DNA of 31,885 nt from Erysipelotrichaceae bacterium (GCA_017419065.1 JAFOMB010000154.1:1-31885); one strand, 5' to 3'; shown: positions 1 to 8,392, numbered from the stretch's first letter. Made by a program: numbers and translations. Notes: a model not told the origin generated them from the letters alone.

Positions 1-650
1 AATAAGAGATCGAGATCCTGGAAGCTCTTCTTGAATTCATCGATCTTCTTTTCCTTGATCGAATTGGAGACGCCTTCCACGAAGTCCAGTCCGGAGATGA
101 AGCCGACCTTCTTGCCCTGCTTCGTGCTCAGCACAAAATTCCCTATCGCATTCAGCAGATGGGTCTTTCCCAGACCGGAGTTTCCGTATATGAACAGTGG
201 ATTGTAGACGATTCCCAAATTGTTGGCACAGGTCCAGGCAGCGATCTGCGCCTGCGCATTCGAACGGCCGATGACGAAGTTGATAAAGGTGAAACTCGGA
301 TCGACAGACCGGTAGATGAACTGATTATCGTAGGAAGATTCATTCTCCTGGATATCTTCGTACTGATCTTCTCTCAGGATCCGCACGGAGAAGTCTTCGT
401 TGAGAGGGTCTCCCTCCTTTTCTACGACCTCCTTCAGAAAGAATTTGATCATTTCCTTGTTCTGATCGAGGATCGAATAAGTGATGAAATCTGGAACCGT
501 TATGATCGCACCGTCATTGTTGAAGGACTCCAGTTTCGATGACTGGATGAAGTACTGATTAAAAGAATCATCATCGATACGATGTGATTCGTATATCTTA
601 TTCAGGGTCTCATCCCATACATGTTTGAAGTAAAAATCCTTATGAGTCAT
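1..650 (-). CDS. dnaA: Chromosomal replication initiator DnaA (5' part only)
   Basis: This gene encodes the AAA+ initiator that binds DnaA boxes and opens oriC. The start codon is at 650-648 and the reading frame runs open off the left edge of the window, so about 216 N-terminal codons are visible. Domain I begins MTHKDFYFKHVWDE. After a short linker comes the AAA+ entry region (DPSFTFINFVIGRSNAQA) and the Walker A motif GNSGLGKT at residues 156-163, followed by HLLNAIGNFVL. The DNA-binding domain IV is outside the window. A 9-bp DnaA box (690-698) lies about 40 bp upstream of the start, so autoregulation is likely. The ribosome binding site is weak. The family call is certain from Walker A and the adjoining oriC; only the C-terminal part is missing. 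Confidence 0.96.
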   Translation of the reverse strand, partial: MTHKDFYFKHVWDETLNKIYESHRIDDDSFNQYFIQSSKLESFNNDGAIITVPDFITYSILDQNKEMIKFFLKEVVEKEGDPLNEDFSVRILREDQYEDIQENESSYDNQFIYRSVDPSFTFINFVIGRSNAQAQIAAWTCANNLGIVYNPLFIYGNSGLGKTHLLNAIGNFVLSTKQGKKVGFISGLDFVEGVSNSIKEKKIDEFKKSFQDLDLL

Positions 651-1100
651 ACAAAATACCTATAGACGGTATGAATATCATAGCACAAGTTTTCCACACT
701 TTTTTGTCAAAATATCAGGGAGTTTTCCACATTCCACATACCGGTATTTTCAAATAGCCCATGATTATCGGCTTATTATGAGTTTTCCACACTTTTCCAC
801 ATTTTTAAAAAGTGGAAAACCTGTGGATTTGTTTTCCCCACAATTATCCACAGTGGAATAAAGTGGAAAACTTTGTGAAAACTACATGGTATTCCACATT
901 ATAAAGTCAGAAATATCCCATAAAATAAGCGTTTCAGAGACTTTTCCACATACTCACATATTGTTGAAAAAGTCAAAATGTGGATGTGGAAACAAGTTGA
1001 GAACCCTATATTTTACCAGGTGTAAAAAGAGGACTTATCCACCTTGATAACCCGGTCTTATCCCATATGTGGAAAAGGAATGTGTTAAGATGGAATCGAT
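651..1100. other. oriC: Chromosomal replication origin (oriC) with a DnaA-box cluster
   Basis: This 450-bp stretch has no gene and holds many 9-mers close to the DnaA box TTATCCACA. Forward TTTTCCACA occurs at 690, 723, 783, 793 and 942. A consensus TTATCCACA is at 844-852 and TTATCCACC is at 1035-1043. Reverse copies include TGTGGAAAC (985-993) and TGTGGAAAA (1068-1076). AGTGGAAAA occurs at 811 and 862, and TGTGGATTT at 822. Between 793 and 819 two boxes face each other around a TTTTTAAAAA core, giving a near-perfect inverted repeat. AT-rich patches that could serve as the unwinding element lie at 802-811 and 1008-1030. Position next to dnaA supports the assignment. A second box cluster beyond the 3' end of dnaA, common in Bacillota, would be outside the window. 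Confidence 0.92.
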
Positions 1101-1559
1101 ATGAAAAGAAAGCCGGAAAAAACCATATTTACCAATATCTGCCTGGTCTATCAGGGCGATCAGATCCTCGTTCAGGAACGCCATAAAAAGGACTGGCCGG
1201 GACTTACCTTCCCGGGCGGCCATGTGGAAAACGGCGAGAACTTTCATGACGCTGTCATCAGGGAAGTGAAGGAAGAAACAGGGTTAAAACTGAAGAGACC
1301 GGTCCTCTGCGGGATCGAGGAATTCAAGACTGAAGAAGAGGACAGATACATCATGCTGTACTACAAATGCAATGACTTCACCGGGAAGCTGAAGAGTTCC
1401 AAGGAAGGGGAAGTCTTCTGGATCAATAAGAATGATTTAGATAAATACAAACTCTCTTTAGATCTCAAGAGGATCTATAAAATCATGACGAGCGAAGAAC
1501 TCAGCGAGATCATCTACTACTACGATAAGAACGGAAAGTGGAGATCGAAGATCGTATAA
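1101..1559 (+). CDS. Nudix hydrolase, MutT/8-oxo-dGTP diphosphatase-like
   Basis: The 152-residue protein carries a complete Nudix box at residues 40-62: GGHVENGENF is followed by REVKEETGL, matching G-x5-E-x7-REUxEExGU, whose glutamates bind Mg2+. The N-terminal pattern (TNICLVYQGDQILVQER, then W-P-G-L-T-FPGGHVE) resembles streptococcal MutX-type proteins that remove oxidised dGTP from the nucleotide pool. That is a family-level inference; other Nudix substrates are possible. It lies directly right of oriC. No strong Shine-Dalgarno precedes the ATG. An extended -10-like TGTTAAGAT (1083-1091) lies only nine bases upstream, so the mRNA may have almost no leader. The gene is convergent with the symporter gene and shares its terminator. 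Confidence 0.9.
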   Translation: MKRKPEKTIFTNICLVYQGDQILVQERHKKDWPGLTFPGGHVENGENFHDAVIREVKEETGLKLKRPVLCGIEEFKTEEEDRYIMLYYKCNDFTGKLKSSKEGEVFWINKNDLDKYKLSLDLKRIYKIMTSEELSEIIYYYDKNGKWRSKIV

Positions 1560-1561
1560 AA

Positions 1562-1591
1562 AACACCCTTTATCAGATGATGAAGGGTGTT
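1562..1591. terminator. Hairpin terminator between Nudix and symporter genes
   Basis: The 9-bp perfect stem AACACCCTT (1562-1570) / AAGGGTGTT (1583-1591) has a 12-base loop. Read on the minus strand it is followed by a run of T (complement of the A run at 1556-1563), so it terminates the leftward symporter operon well. On the plus strand the following bases are less T-rich. Confidence 0.8.
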
Positions 1592-1615
1592 CTAAACAAT
1601 AATGAGAAAGAATAT

Positions 1616-2974
1616 CTATTCTTTGATATCGCCTCTGTCCTTGAGATCCTGAACGATCTCCGCGAAGCGCTTTTCATCCAGGGAGTACTTCATGGAATAG
1701 ATGAAATAGCCGATGACGATCAGGATGAGCGGAACGATCAGCATGGAGTTCTTGAAGATGATCTTGCCGGTGTCATCGATAGCTGTTGCCGCGACATCAC
1801 CGCTCTTGATACCGGAGAGGACCAGGGTGATGGAGACGATACCGGTAGCCAGAGCACCGCCGATCTTGTTGATGAGAGGCTGGATGGAAAGAGTGATGGA
1901 ATCATTTCTCTTACCCAGTTTCCACTGACCGTATTCGATCGTATCGGAGATGAACATCAGCATCAGTAATTGAATGAAGGCTTCTCCGACGAAGATGACG
2001 ATGGCGGCTACAGCGATCATGATCAGAGAAGCATCTGAGAAGAAGAACATGACATAGCCGATGACGACCAGGATGGTGGCGATGAAGTAGAAGCGCTTCC
2101 TGGTGAATAATTTGGAGATGAACGGGAAGATGACCAGGGCTGCCAGCTGGGCGACACCGCAGGCTGCTGCCAGGATGGCGTATTTATCCGCATCCCCGAA
2201 GATATACTGCATGTAATACAGGGCGAAGTTGGTGGTAGTGACATAGCCGACTGTGAATAAGGCCATGGATAAGGTGACCCACATCAGCTGGTCATTGGCG
2301 AAAAGAGCCCGGAACATATCTCTGATGGTCGTCTTTTCTTCTTCCTTGAAGGAAACAGAGGTCTCCTTGACACCGAAGATCGTAAACATCTGGAAGCCTA
2401 ACATCAATACAGAGACGATGACAGCCAGTGCGAAGTAGCCGGTCTTGCCGCCGCCTAAAGCGGCTGTGAAGGAAGGATAGCCGACCATGACGATATACAT
2501 GCCGATATTGGCACAGATACGCGCAAAGGCACCGATGTTTTCCCTCTTCTTCTGATCCAGCGTCAGGGAAGGCATCATGGACCAGTAGGCGATGTCATTG
2601 ATCCCGTAAGTGATATCCCAGAAGATATAGGCAGCACCGAAGACCAGGACGAACTTGAAGCCGGTGAGACCGAAGTCCGCAAACATGATCAGATAGAAGG
2701 CGACAGCCAGGACAGCTCCTACCAGCATCGGCGGCTTGTATTTACCCCAGGGAGACTTGACATTGTCGATGATGAGACCGGTGATCGGGTCATTGAAGGC
2801 ATCGAAGATACGGAGCACTGTCAATACCATGGTGACCATCGCATAAGTGGTAAGAGGAAGTTCGAGGATGTTGGAAAGGAAGTAGATCATGGCATTGGCT
2901 TCAAATGCGTAGAACATGTCTCTGCCGATCGTTCCAAGCCCGAAAAAGTACTTGTTCTTCGTGTCCTGATTCAT
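1616..2974 (-). CDS. GPH-family sugar:cation symporter (MFS, MelB-like)
   Basis: The 452-residue integral membrane protein has about twelve hydrophobic helices. Its start (KYFFGLGTIGRDMFYAFEANAM) and the loop DAFNDPITGLIIDNVKSPWGKYKPP match the glycoside-pentoside-hexuronide (GPH) transporter family, where the conserved Asp residues of helix 2 and the D(x)PWGK-type loop help couple Na+ or H+ to sugar. The partner gene immediately upstream is a GH36 alpha-galactosidase (1 bp between them), so the likely substrate is an alpha-galactoside such as melibiose or raffinose-type sugar. Substrate is inferred from context only. The ribosome binding site GGAGAAATAAC precedes the ATG and lies within the end of the alpha-galactosidase gene, indicating translational coupling. 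Confidence 0.9.
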   Translation of the reverse strand: MNQDTKNKYFFGLGTIGRDMFYAFEANAMIYFLSNILELPLTTYAMVTMVLTVLRIFDAFNDPITGLIIDNVKSPWGKYKPPMLVGAVLAVAFYLIMFADFGLTGFKFVLVFGAAYIFWDITYGINDIAYWSMMPSLTLDQKKRENIGAFARICANIGMYIVMVGYPSFTAALGGGKTGYFALAVIVSVLMLGFQMFTIFGVKETSVSFKEEEKTTIRDMFRALFANDQLMWVTLSMALFTVGYVTTTNFALYYMQYIFGDADKYAILAAACGVAQLAALVIFPFISKLFTRKRFYFIATILVVIGYVMFFFSDASLIMIAVAAIVIFVGEAFIQLLMLMFISDTIEYGQWKLGKRNDSITLSIQPLINKIGGALATGIVSITLVLSGIKSGDVAATAIDDTGKIIFKNSMLIVPLILIVIGYFIYSMKYSLDEKRFAEIVQDLKDRGDIKE

Positions 2975-2975
2975 G

Positions 2976-5261
2976 TTATTTCTCCTTTATCAGATACATA
3001 TCAGACCCGTAATCAAGCGGGATGCGCAGGTGTTCGTTATATCCGGTACCCAGGAAGAGATTATCTAATAAGATACCGTTCTCCAGAGCACTGCCGGAAG
3101 CGGTATATTCCTGTTTCGCGGCAGAGAGGCCTTTGATCCTGCCGACAGCCTTGATGAGAGATCCGTCGGTATTGACCTTTACCGGCAGGGCATGCTGCAG
3201 CAGGTGACCGAAGGAATCAATCGTATGATTGTGATCGCGGGAAGTGATGGAATAGATCTTTTCCGGATCCAGCCCCTTTATTAGAAGTTTATCAAAGATC
3301 GGGGCCGCATGGACGCTGCGACGTACTTTTACGGCAGCGGCTTTCTTTCCGTCTGTCACTTCAAAACATTCATAGTCTTCTTCCTTCGGGAAACGGTAGA
3401 AGTCTCCATACTGGAATAAGGCTCTGTTTTCTTTATAATAGGCGACCTGATGGGCGATCTCTGACTTCTCTAACGGTGTCAGTCTGCCCAGATCAAGTTC
3501 ATAGCCCAGGCATCCCAGGGCCGCTACCGCAAAGCGGGTCTCCAGAGGTGTTTTACGCAGCGTCTGAGAGTGCGGAGAGGCCGAGACATGGGCACCCATA
3601 GCGGACTGCGGATAGAAGCAGGAGAGGCCTTTCTGGATGTCCAGACGTTCGATCGGATCGGTATCATCGGAGGACCAGATCTGCGGGGAGTAACATAACA
3701 TCCCCAGATCGAAGCGGTTGCCGCCGGAGGCGCAGGATTCAAACAGGACATGAGGTCTCGGAGTGAAGATACGCTCTAAGACATCATAGAGTCCTCCGAT
3801 GTATTCATAGTCATAAGCTCCGGAAATGCCGCAGTGATGGCGGTTCATATCCCATTTGATATAGTCGACATGATTGTCGTCGATGAGCTTCGACACGTTT
3901 TCAACGATATAGTCCCGGACATCCTGTCTGGTGAGATCCATCAGCAGTTCATGTCTGCCCAGTACCGGCTTTCTTCCCTCTTCAACTAAGGCGTATTCCG
4001 GATGGGCTTCATATAAGGCGGAATCCGTATTGATGGCTTCCGGTTCCACCCATATCCCAAACAGCATCCCCATATCGTGGATCTCTTTAGAGAGGGACTT
4101 GATGCCTCCCGGGATCTTCCTGGTATTCGGATCGTAGTCTCCCAGTCCTCTGAGATCGCTGTTCCGTCTGCCGAACCAGCCGTCATCGAGAACGAAGAGT
4201 TCCATCCCGAGTTTCTTCGCCGAAGAGGCGAGCTTCAGGAGACCGTCCTTATTGAAGTCAAAGCCGAATCCCTCCCAGGAGTTGATCAGGACAGGCCTTT
4301 CCTTCTTCTTCCAGTCGGAACGGGTGATGTGCTCCCGGATGAAGTGATGGAAGTGGGAGGATAAGTTATTCAATCCCTTATCACTGTAGGAGAGGACAGC
4401 TTCCGGTGTTAGGAAGGAAGTGCCCTTCTTTAATGGATAGGAGAAGCGTTCATGGTTGATGCCGGTCTCTACCCGGCAGATGCCGTATTCATCAAGCGAG
4501 ATAGAGCTGTGATGTTCGCCGGTCCAGACGAGGTTGAAGCCCCAGACCTTCCCATGATCCTCGTCGGTATCTTTTCTTCTAATGAAGAAGGCCGGATTGT
4601 TTTTGGCACTGGAGAAACCGGTACGCGAGGAAAGGACGAGAGTACCCGGTACGATCTCTCTTTCTTCCAGATGTGTTTCCTTGTCCCAGGCGCCGTGCAG
4701 ACTTCCCGATACCAGTTCCTTTTCTGTGAGATCCAGGCAGCAGGACATCATCTTGTGCAGGATGACCTCTTCTCCGTCGTTATAGAGAACTGCTCTCCTG
4801 GTGATGACATCTTCCTTCGGATAGACAGCGTAGAAGAGATCGAGCCTTAATGGCTTCACGGCCTCTTTCAGATGCAGGACGAGGGTCTTCTCGCAGCCAT
4901 AGGAAGACGGAAGACCGTCGATCTTCATATCCCCTTCTATGATCTCATAGGAGTCATAGAGGAAATCGAGAGTATAGGATCCGTCGATCTCGCATTCGAT
5001 GGAAGGCGTCTTAAAATCCCCTCTTCCATACGTCCCGTATTCCATAGGAAGGTGATCGAGACAGTAGGTCTCATCCTTCTCGTCGTAGAGTACGGTCGTT
5101 CCGTAAGAGATGAAGTGTTTATACGCAAGGGCTTCCGCGTCTTCGATCCTTACCCGGTTTCCATAATGGATGTGTTCCGGATGATTGTATTTATCGATGC
5201 GGAAGAGATAGGAAGTGTTCTCTGTGTCCAGAAGAAAAGTCCTGTCTTTTACACTGATCAT
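2976..5261 (-). CDS. Alpha-galactosidase, glycoside hydrolase family 36
   Basis: The 761-residue protein has the size and plan of GH36 group I enzymes: an N-terminal beta-sandwich, a TIM barrel starting near NSWEGFGFDFN, and a C-terminal beta domain. Barrel motifs include FVLDDGWFGRRN, GIWVEPEAIN and YIKWDMNRH with the probable nucleophile Asp471. The SSDDTDPIERL segment carries the probable acid/base Asp532. No signal peptide is visible, so it acts in the cytoplasm on imported galactosides, releasing galactose. A good AGGAGG site lies upstream of the start. It sits between a thioesterase gene (11 bp upstream) and a GPH symporter gene (1 bp downstream), forming a leftward operon. Family is certain; exact oligosaccharide preference is not shown by sequence. 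Confidence 0.96.
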   Translation of the reverse strand: MISVKDRTFLLDTENTSYLFRIDKYNHPEHIHYGNRVRIEDAEALAYKHFISYGTTVLYDEKDETYCLDHLPMEYGTYGRGDFKTPSIECEIDGSYTLDFLYDSYEIIEGDMKIDGLPSSYGCEKTLVLHLKEAVKPLRLDLFYAVYPKEDVITRRAVLYNDGEEVILHKMMSCCLDLTEKELVSGSLHGAWDKETHLEEREIVPGTLVLSSRTGFSSAKNNPAFFIRRKDTDEDHGKVWGFNLVWTGEHHSSISLDEYGICRVETGINHERFSYPLKKGTSFLTPEAVLSYSDKGLNNLSSHFHHFIREHITRSDWKKKERPVLINSWEGFGFDFNKDGLLKLASSAKKLGMELFVLDDGWFGRRNSDLRGLGDYDPNTRKIPGGIKSLSKEIHDMGMLFGIWVEPEAINTDSALYEAHPEYALVEEGRKPVLGRHELLMDLTRQDVRDYIVENVSKLIDDNHVDYIKWDMNRHHCGISGAYDYEYIGGLYDVLERIFTPRPHVLFESCASGGNRFDLGMLCYSPQIWSSDDTDPIERLDIQKGLSCFYPQSAMGAHVSASPHSQTLRKTPLETRFAVAALGCLGYELDLGRLTPLEKSEIAHQVAYYKENRALFQYGDFYRFPKEEDYECFEVTDGKKAAAVKVRRSVHAAPIFDKLLIKGLDPEKIYSITSRDHNHTIDSFGHLLQHALPVKVNTDGSLIKAVGRIKGLSAAKQEYTASGSALENGILLDNLFLGTGYNEHLRIPLDYGSDMYLIKEK

Positions 5262-5272
5262 GTTTCCTCCTG

Positions 5273-5677
5273 TTATCTGTTCCAGACGTCTTCTTCCATG
5301 TCCCCGACTTTATACATCGTGGACTGGCAGCTGCACAGCAGCTCTTCTTTCTGGTTGTATACTTTCGTTTCAATGACTTTGGTAGACTTCCCGTTGTGAA
5401 TGCATTTCCCGATGACCAGGAGCTCATCCTTCAGACAGGCAGACTTGATATAGTTGATACTGGACTGAAGGGTGACGGTATAGGCGTGCAGGGTCGCTGC
5501 CGTACCTCCGGCTACCGTATCGCAAAGGGTGTAGAGGAAGCCGCCATGGGCATAGCCATAGGGATTCAATGCCTTTTCCGTGACAACGGCCTTCAGCTGC
5601 ATCTCCCCTTCTTCCAGTTTTATGATCTCATAATTGTCGAAGACGACAATCTCTTCAAACAGTCTTCTTTCACTCAT
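5273..5677 (-). CDS. PaaI-type hotdog-fold thioesterase
   Basis: The 134-residue protein is the usual length of single-domain hotdog thioesterases. The segment NPYGYAHGGFLYTLCDTVAG matches the PaaI/YbgC-like motif (N..G..HGG....D...G), in which the HGG backbone and the Asp in the following helix shape the active site. It probably hydrolyses an acyl-CoA; the acyl group cannot be read from sequence. It is the first gene of the leftward operon with the alpha-galactosidase and symporter (11-bp gap), an unusual partner for sugar genes. A minus-strand TATAAT lies at 5700-5695 and a GGAG site precedes the start. Confidence 0.88.
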   Translation of the reverse strand: MSERRLFEEIVVFDNYEIIKLEEGEMQLKAVVTEKALNPYGYAHGGFLYTLCDTVAGGTAATLHAYTVTLQSSINYIKSACLKDELLVIGKCIHNGKSTKVIETKVYNQKEELLCSCQSTMYKVGDMEEDVWNR

Positions 5678-5730
5678 AAAAATCTCCTATCAACATTATA
5701 TTCTATTAAAATAAGTACAGAGGCATATCT
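5678..5730. promoter_or_regulatory. Divergent promoter region between thioesterase and GH13 genes
   Basis: The 53-bp gap separates two divergent operons. A minus-strand -10 box TATAAT reads 5700-5695. A weaker plus-strand -10 candidate TAAAAT lies at 5707-5712. No convincing -35 boxes are visible on either strand. The plus-strand Shine-Dalgarno AGAGG is at 5719-5723. The small gap means both operons could be controlled by one regulator. Confidence 0.5.
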
Positions 5731-7602
5731 ATGGAGATAACACGTAAAAGCAGTTTAAAAGAAGTCATGAAATCGGCTTCCGGCCACGATATCATCGCCC
5801 GTCTTCTCTATTCCTTAGGTCTGGATGAAGACCTCGTCACATCCGGTCCTCTTTCCCATATCAAAGTAGGAGCTTTACAGAAGCTTTCACTGGGGAAACT
5901 GACAGAAGAATCTGTCGATGCCCTGCTGGAGCTGCTCAATTCTCTCAATGACGATGAGGGAGATGAGACAGCGGAAGTCAGGGAAGCCTGGTGGAAGGAA
6001 GCGGTCTTCTATGAAGTCTATCCGCGCTCTTTCTGCGATTCCGATCATGACGGCATCGGCGATATCCGCGGCATCATCTCAAAGCTCGATCACATCCGTT
6101 CCTTAGGTGTCGATGCGATCTGGTGCTGTCCGTTCTACGATTCTCCGAACGCGGACAACGGCTATGACATTAGAGACTATAAAGGCATCATGAAGGAATT
6201 CGGCACGATGAAGGATGTCGAAGACCTCATTGAGGAATGTCACAAGAGGGACATGAAGATCATTGTGGACCTCGTCATGAACCACACCTCGGATGAACAC
6301 GAATGGTTTCAGAAAGCCCTGCAGGGAGACGAGAAATATAAGAACTACTACATCTGGAAGAAGGAGCCGAACAACTGGACTTCCTTATTCGCAGGAAAGG
6401 CCTGGCGCTACTTCCCGGAAGTCGGAGAATACGCCCTGCATCTTTTCGCCGACAAGCAGATGGACCTTAACTGGGACAATCCTGAAGTGAGAAAGGAGAT
6501 GCACGATGTCGCCAACTTCTGGCTGGAAAAAGGTGTTGACGGCTTCCGTCTCGATGTCGTGAGCTTCATATCCAAGAAGGAAGGATTACCGGACGGCGAT
6601 CCTATGATTGGATCCCTGATCTCCTTTACCGGCGTGGAACACTACTTCCACGGACCGCATCTGGATGAATATCTCAGAGAGTTCAATAAAGTCTGTCTGG
6701 AGCCTCATCAGGCCTATACGATCGGCGAGTGTCCGGGCAACGGCATCCGCATGTCCCGCATGATCACGGGAGATGACAGAGGAGAGCTGACACAGCTGTT
6801 CTCCTTCGATCACATCGAGAATCCGGGAAAGACGAGGATGAAGGACGCCTATGACTTCGATCTGCGTCAGATGATCCCGGAACTGGTCCGCTGGCAGACA
6901 CAGTACTCCAACCACTGCTGGCCGTCTCTCTTCTTCGATAACCACGACAATCCGCGCATGTGTTCCAAAGTCGACCGCAGCGATACCTACAGTAAGCAGC
7001 TGAACAAGCTCCTGATGGTCCTTCTGATGACAATGAAGGGGACTCCATACCTCTATCAGGGAGGCGAGATCGGGATGACGGATTATCCGTTTACCTCCAT
7101 CGAGGAATGCCGGGATGTGGAGACACTCAACATCTATAAGGAGTATAAGGCTGCCGGAGCGAAGGATGAGGAGATCCTGAAGAAGATCCTTTATGGCTCC
7201 AGAGACCACGCCAGGACACCGATGCAGTGGAATGACAGCGCCTATGCGGGCTTTTCCGATCATGAGCCGTGGATCGCTGTCAATCCGAACTATAAGACAC
7301 TGAATGTGGAAGCGGAAGAAAAGGATGAAGAATCTGTCCTGAACTTCACCAGGAAGATCATCTCTCTGAGAAAGAAGGAAAAGGCCCTGATCTACGGAAG
7401 CTTCACCCAGCTCAAGACTTCAAAGGACCTCTTCTGTTATGAAAGAGAGAAGGACGGAAAGAAGTTTACGGTCGTCATCAATCTGACAGACAAGAAGAAG
7501 AAAAGACCTTTCCCTGTCAAGGGAAGAAGAGTCCTCTCCAATTATCAGGAGTCCGGCGAGGAGCTTCAGCCTTATGAAGCCGATGTATTTGAAGTAGAAT
7601 AG
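5731..7602 (+). CDS. GH13 alpha-glucosidase (oligo-1,6-glucosidase-like) with N-terminal extra domain
   Basis: The 623-residue protein contains a full GH13 catalytic domain starting at WWKEAVFYEVYPRSF (residue 87). Conserved regions are DLVMNHTSDEH, GFRLDVVSF with nucleophile Asp275, IGECPG with acid/base Glu333, and FFDNHDNPR with stabiliser Asp406. QMDLNWDNPEVR and the YLYQGGEIGMT segment fit the subfamilies of oligo-1,6-glucosidase and related exo-alpha-glucosidases; trehalose-6-phosphate hydrolase is a less likely alternative. It is about 60-85 residues longer than usual because residues 1-85 form a separate helical, acidic domain (SLKEVMKSASGHDIIARLLY...). That domain resembles small helical modules attached to some other Bacillota glycosidases, but I cannot name it. 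There is no signal peptide, so it is cytoplasmic. It is followed after 16 bp by the beta-helix gene. Confidence 0.92.
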   Translation: MEITRKSSLKEVMKSASGHDIIARLLYSLGLDEDLVTSGPLSHIKVGALQKLSLGKLTEESVDALLELLNSLNDDEGDETAEVREAWWKEAVFYEVYPRSFCDSDHDGIGDIRGIISKLDHIRSLGVDAIWCCPFYDSPNADNGYDIRDYKGIMKEFGTMKDVEDLIEECHKRDMKIIVDLVMNHTSDEHEWFQKALQGDEKYKNYYIWKKEPNNWTSLFAGKAWRYFPEVGEYALHLFADKQMDLNWDNPEVRKEMHDVANFWLEKGVDGFRLDVVSFISKKEGLPDGDPMIGSLISFTGVEHYFHGPHLDEYLREFNKVCLEPHQAYTIGECPGNGIRMSRMITGDDRGELTQLFSFDHIENPGKTRMKDAYDFDLRQMIPELVRWQTQYSNHCWPSLFFDNHDNPRMCSKVDRSDTYSKQLNKLLMVLLMTMKGTPYLYQGGEIGMTDYPFTSIEECRDVETLNIYKEYKAAGAKDEEILKKILYGSRDHARTPMQWNDSAYAGFSDHEPWIAVNPNYKTLNVEAEEKDEESVLNFTRKIISLRKKEKALIYGSFTQLKTSKDLFCYEREKDGKKFTVVINLTDKKKKRPFPVKGRRVLSNYQESGEELQPYEADVFEVE

Positions 7603-7618
7603 GAACGGAGGATCTCTT

Positions 7619-8281
7619 ATGTATAAGACAACAGAACTGTTTGACTTAGAACACACTCTTGCGAAGGAATACCTTGCGCAGTTCGAATATCCCTGGGAAG
7701 CCCTGCCGGGTATCAAGAATTACATCATTGAACTCGGAAAGAAACTGGATCCGGAAGAGTATAAGGAAGTGAGCGAACACGTCTGGGTGCACCGCAGTGC
7801 CCAGGTCTTCCCTTCTGCCTATCTCGGAGCACCGTGCATCATCGGCGCTGAGACCGAGGTGAGACACTGCGCCTTCATCAGAGGCTCTGCCTTAGTAGGA
7901 AACAACTGCGTCGTCGGGAATTCCGTAGAACTGAAAAACGTCATCCTCTTCGACAACGTCCAGACTCCTCACTACAACTATGTCGGTGACTCCATCCTGG
8001 GCTATAAGTCGCACATGGGTGCCGGTTCCATCACCTCCAACGTCAAGTCCGACAAGAAGCTCGTCGTCGTCCATGACCAGGAGGAAAACTACGAGACCGG
8101 TATCAAGAAGTTCGGGGCGATGTTAGGAGACTACGTGGAAGTGGGATGCAACAGCGTCCTCAATCCGGGGACCATCATCGGCAGGAATTCGAGTATCTAT
8201 CCGACTTCCTGTGTCCGCGGTGTCGTCCCGGAGAACAGCATCTACAAGACCCCAAGCGGTACCATCATCACCAGAAATTAA
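7619..8281 (+). CDS. Left-handed beta-helix (hexapeptide repeat) protein, GlmU C-domain-like
   Basis: The 220-residue protein has an N-terminal helical part (about 1-50) and then isoleucine/valine-rich hexapeptide repeats (VWVHRSAQVFPSAYLGAPCIIG, HCAFIRGSALVGNNCVVG, VEVGCNSVLNPGTIIGRNSSIYP). This is the left-handed beta-helix of the acetyltransferase domain of GlmU-type proteins. Such stand-alone forms are often annotated as UDP-N-acetylglucosamine pyrophosphorylase-related, but there is no nucleotidyltransferase domain here, so acyl transfer to a sugar or sugar nucleotide is the safer guess. A GGAGG site at 7606-7610 precedes the start, and the gene is co-transcribed with the GH13 gene. It ends in a terminator. 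Confidence 0.82.
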   Translation: MYKTTELFDLEHTLAKEYLAQFEYPWEALPGIKNYIIELGKKLDPEEYKEVSEHVWVHRSAQVFPSAYLGAPCIIGAETEVRHCAFIRGSALVGNNCVVGNSVELKNVILFDNVQTPHYNYVGDSILGYKSHMGAGSITSNVKSDKKLVVVHDQEENYETGIKKFGAMLGDYVEVGCNSVLNPGTIIGRNSSIYPTSCVRGVVPENSIYKTPSGTIITRN

Positions 8282-8305
8282 AGAAGGGAAACCTTCTTTT
8301 CTTTT
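8281..8305 (+). terminator. Rho-independent terminator after the beta-helix gene
   Basis: AAGAAGG (8281-8287), loop GAAA, CCTTCTT (8292-8298) and then TTCTTTTT. The stem begins right at the stop codon of the beta-helix gene and closes the GH13 operon. Confidence 0.85.
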
Positions 8306-8347
8306 TGGGAATAATGAGGAATATATAAAATTATTAAAAAACTGTAT

Positions 8348-8384
8348 TATAATAGTATGGCTGAAGCAGATGTTTTCAGCAGGA
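8348..8384 (+). promoter_or_regulatory. Promoter -10 box and RBS that set the start of the PBP gene
   Basis: A perfect TATAAT lies at 8348-8353 inside a very AT-rich stretch. Transcription should start near 8360, downstream of the in-frame ATG at 8357. The next in-frame ATG at 8393 has AGGA at 8381-8384 with 8-base spacing, so it is the better start. No clear -35 box is visible. Confidence 0.6.
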
Positions 8385-8392
8385 CTACAGGA

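Noticed and set aside
6586..7263. 225-codon open frame antisense to the GH13 gene
   Set aside because: It mirrors the strongly conserved catalytic domain on the other strand, has no ribosome site and no recognisable protein pattern.
8357..8392. Longer PBP start at 8357
   Set aside because: The ATG lies only three bases after a perfect TATAAT, so it would precede the transcript start; 8393 has a proper ribosome site.
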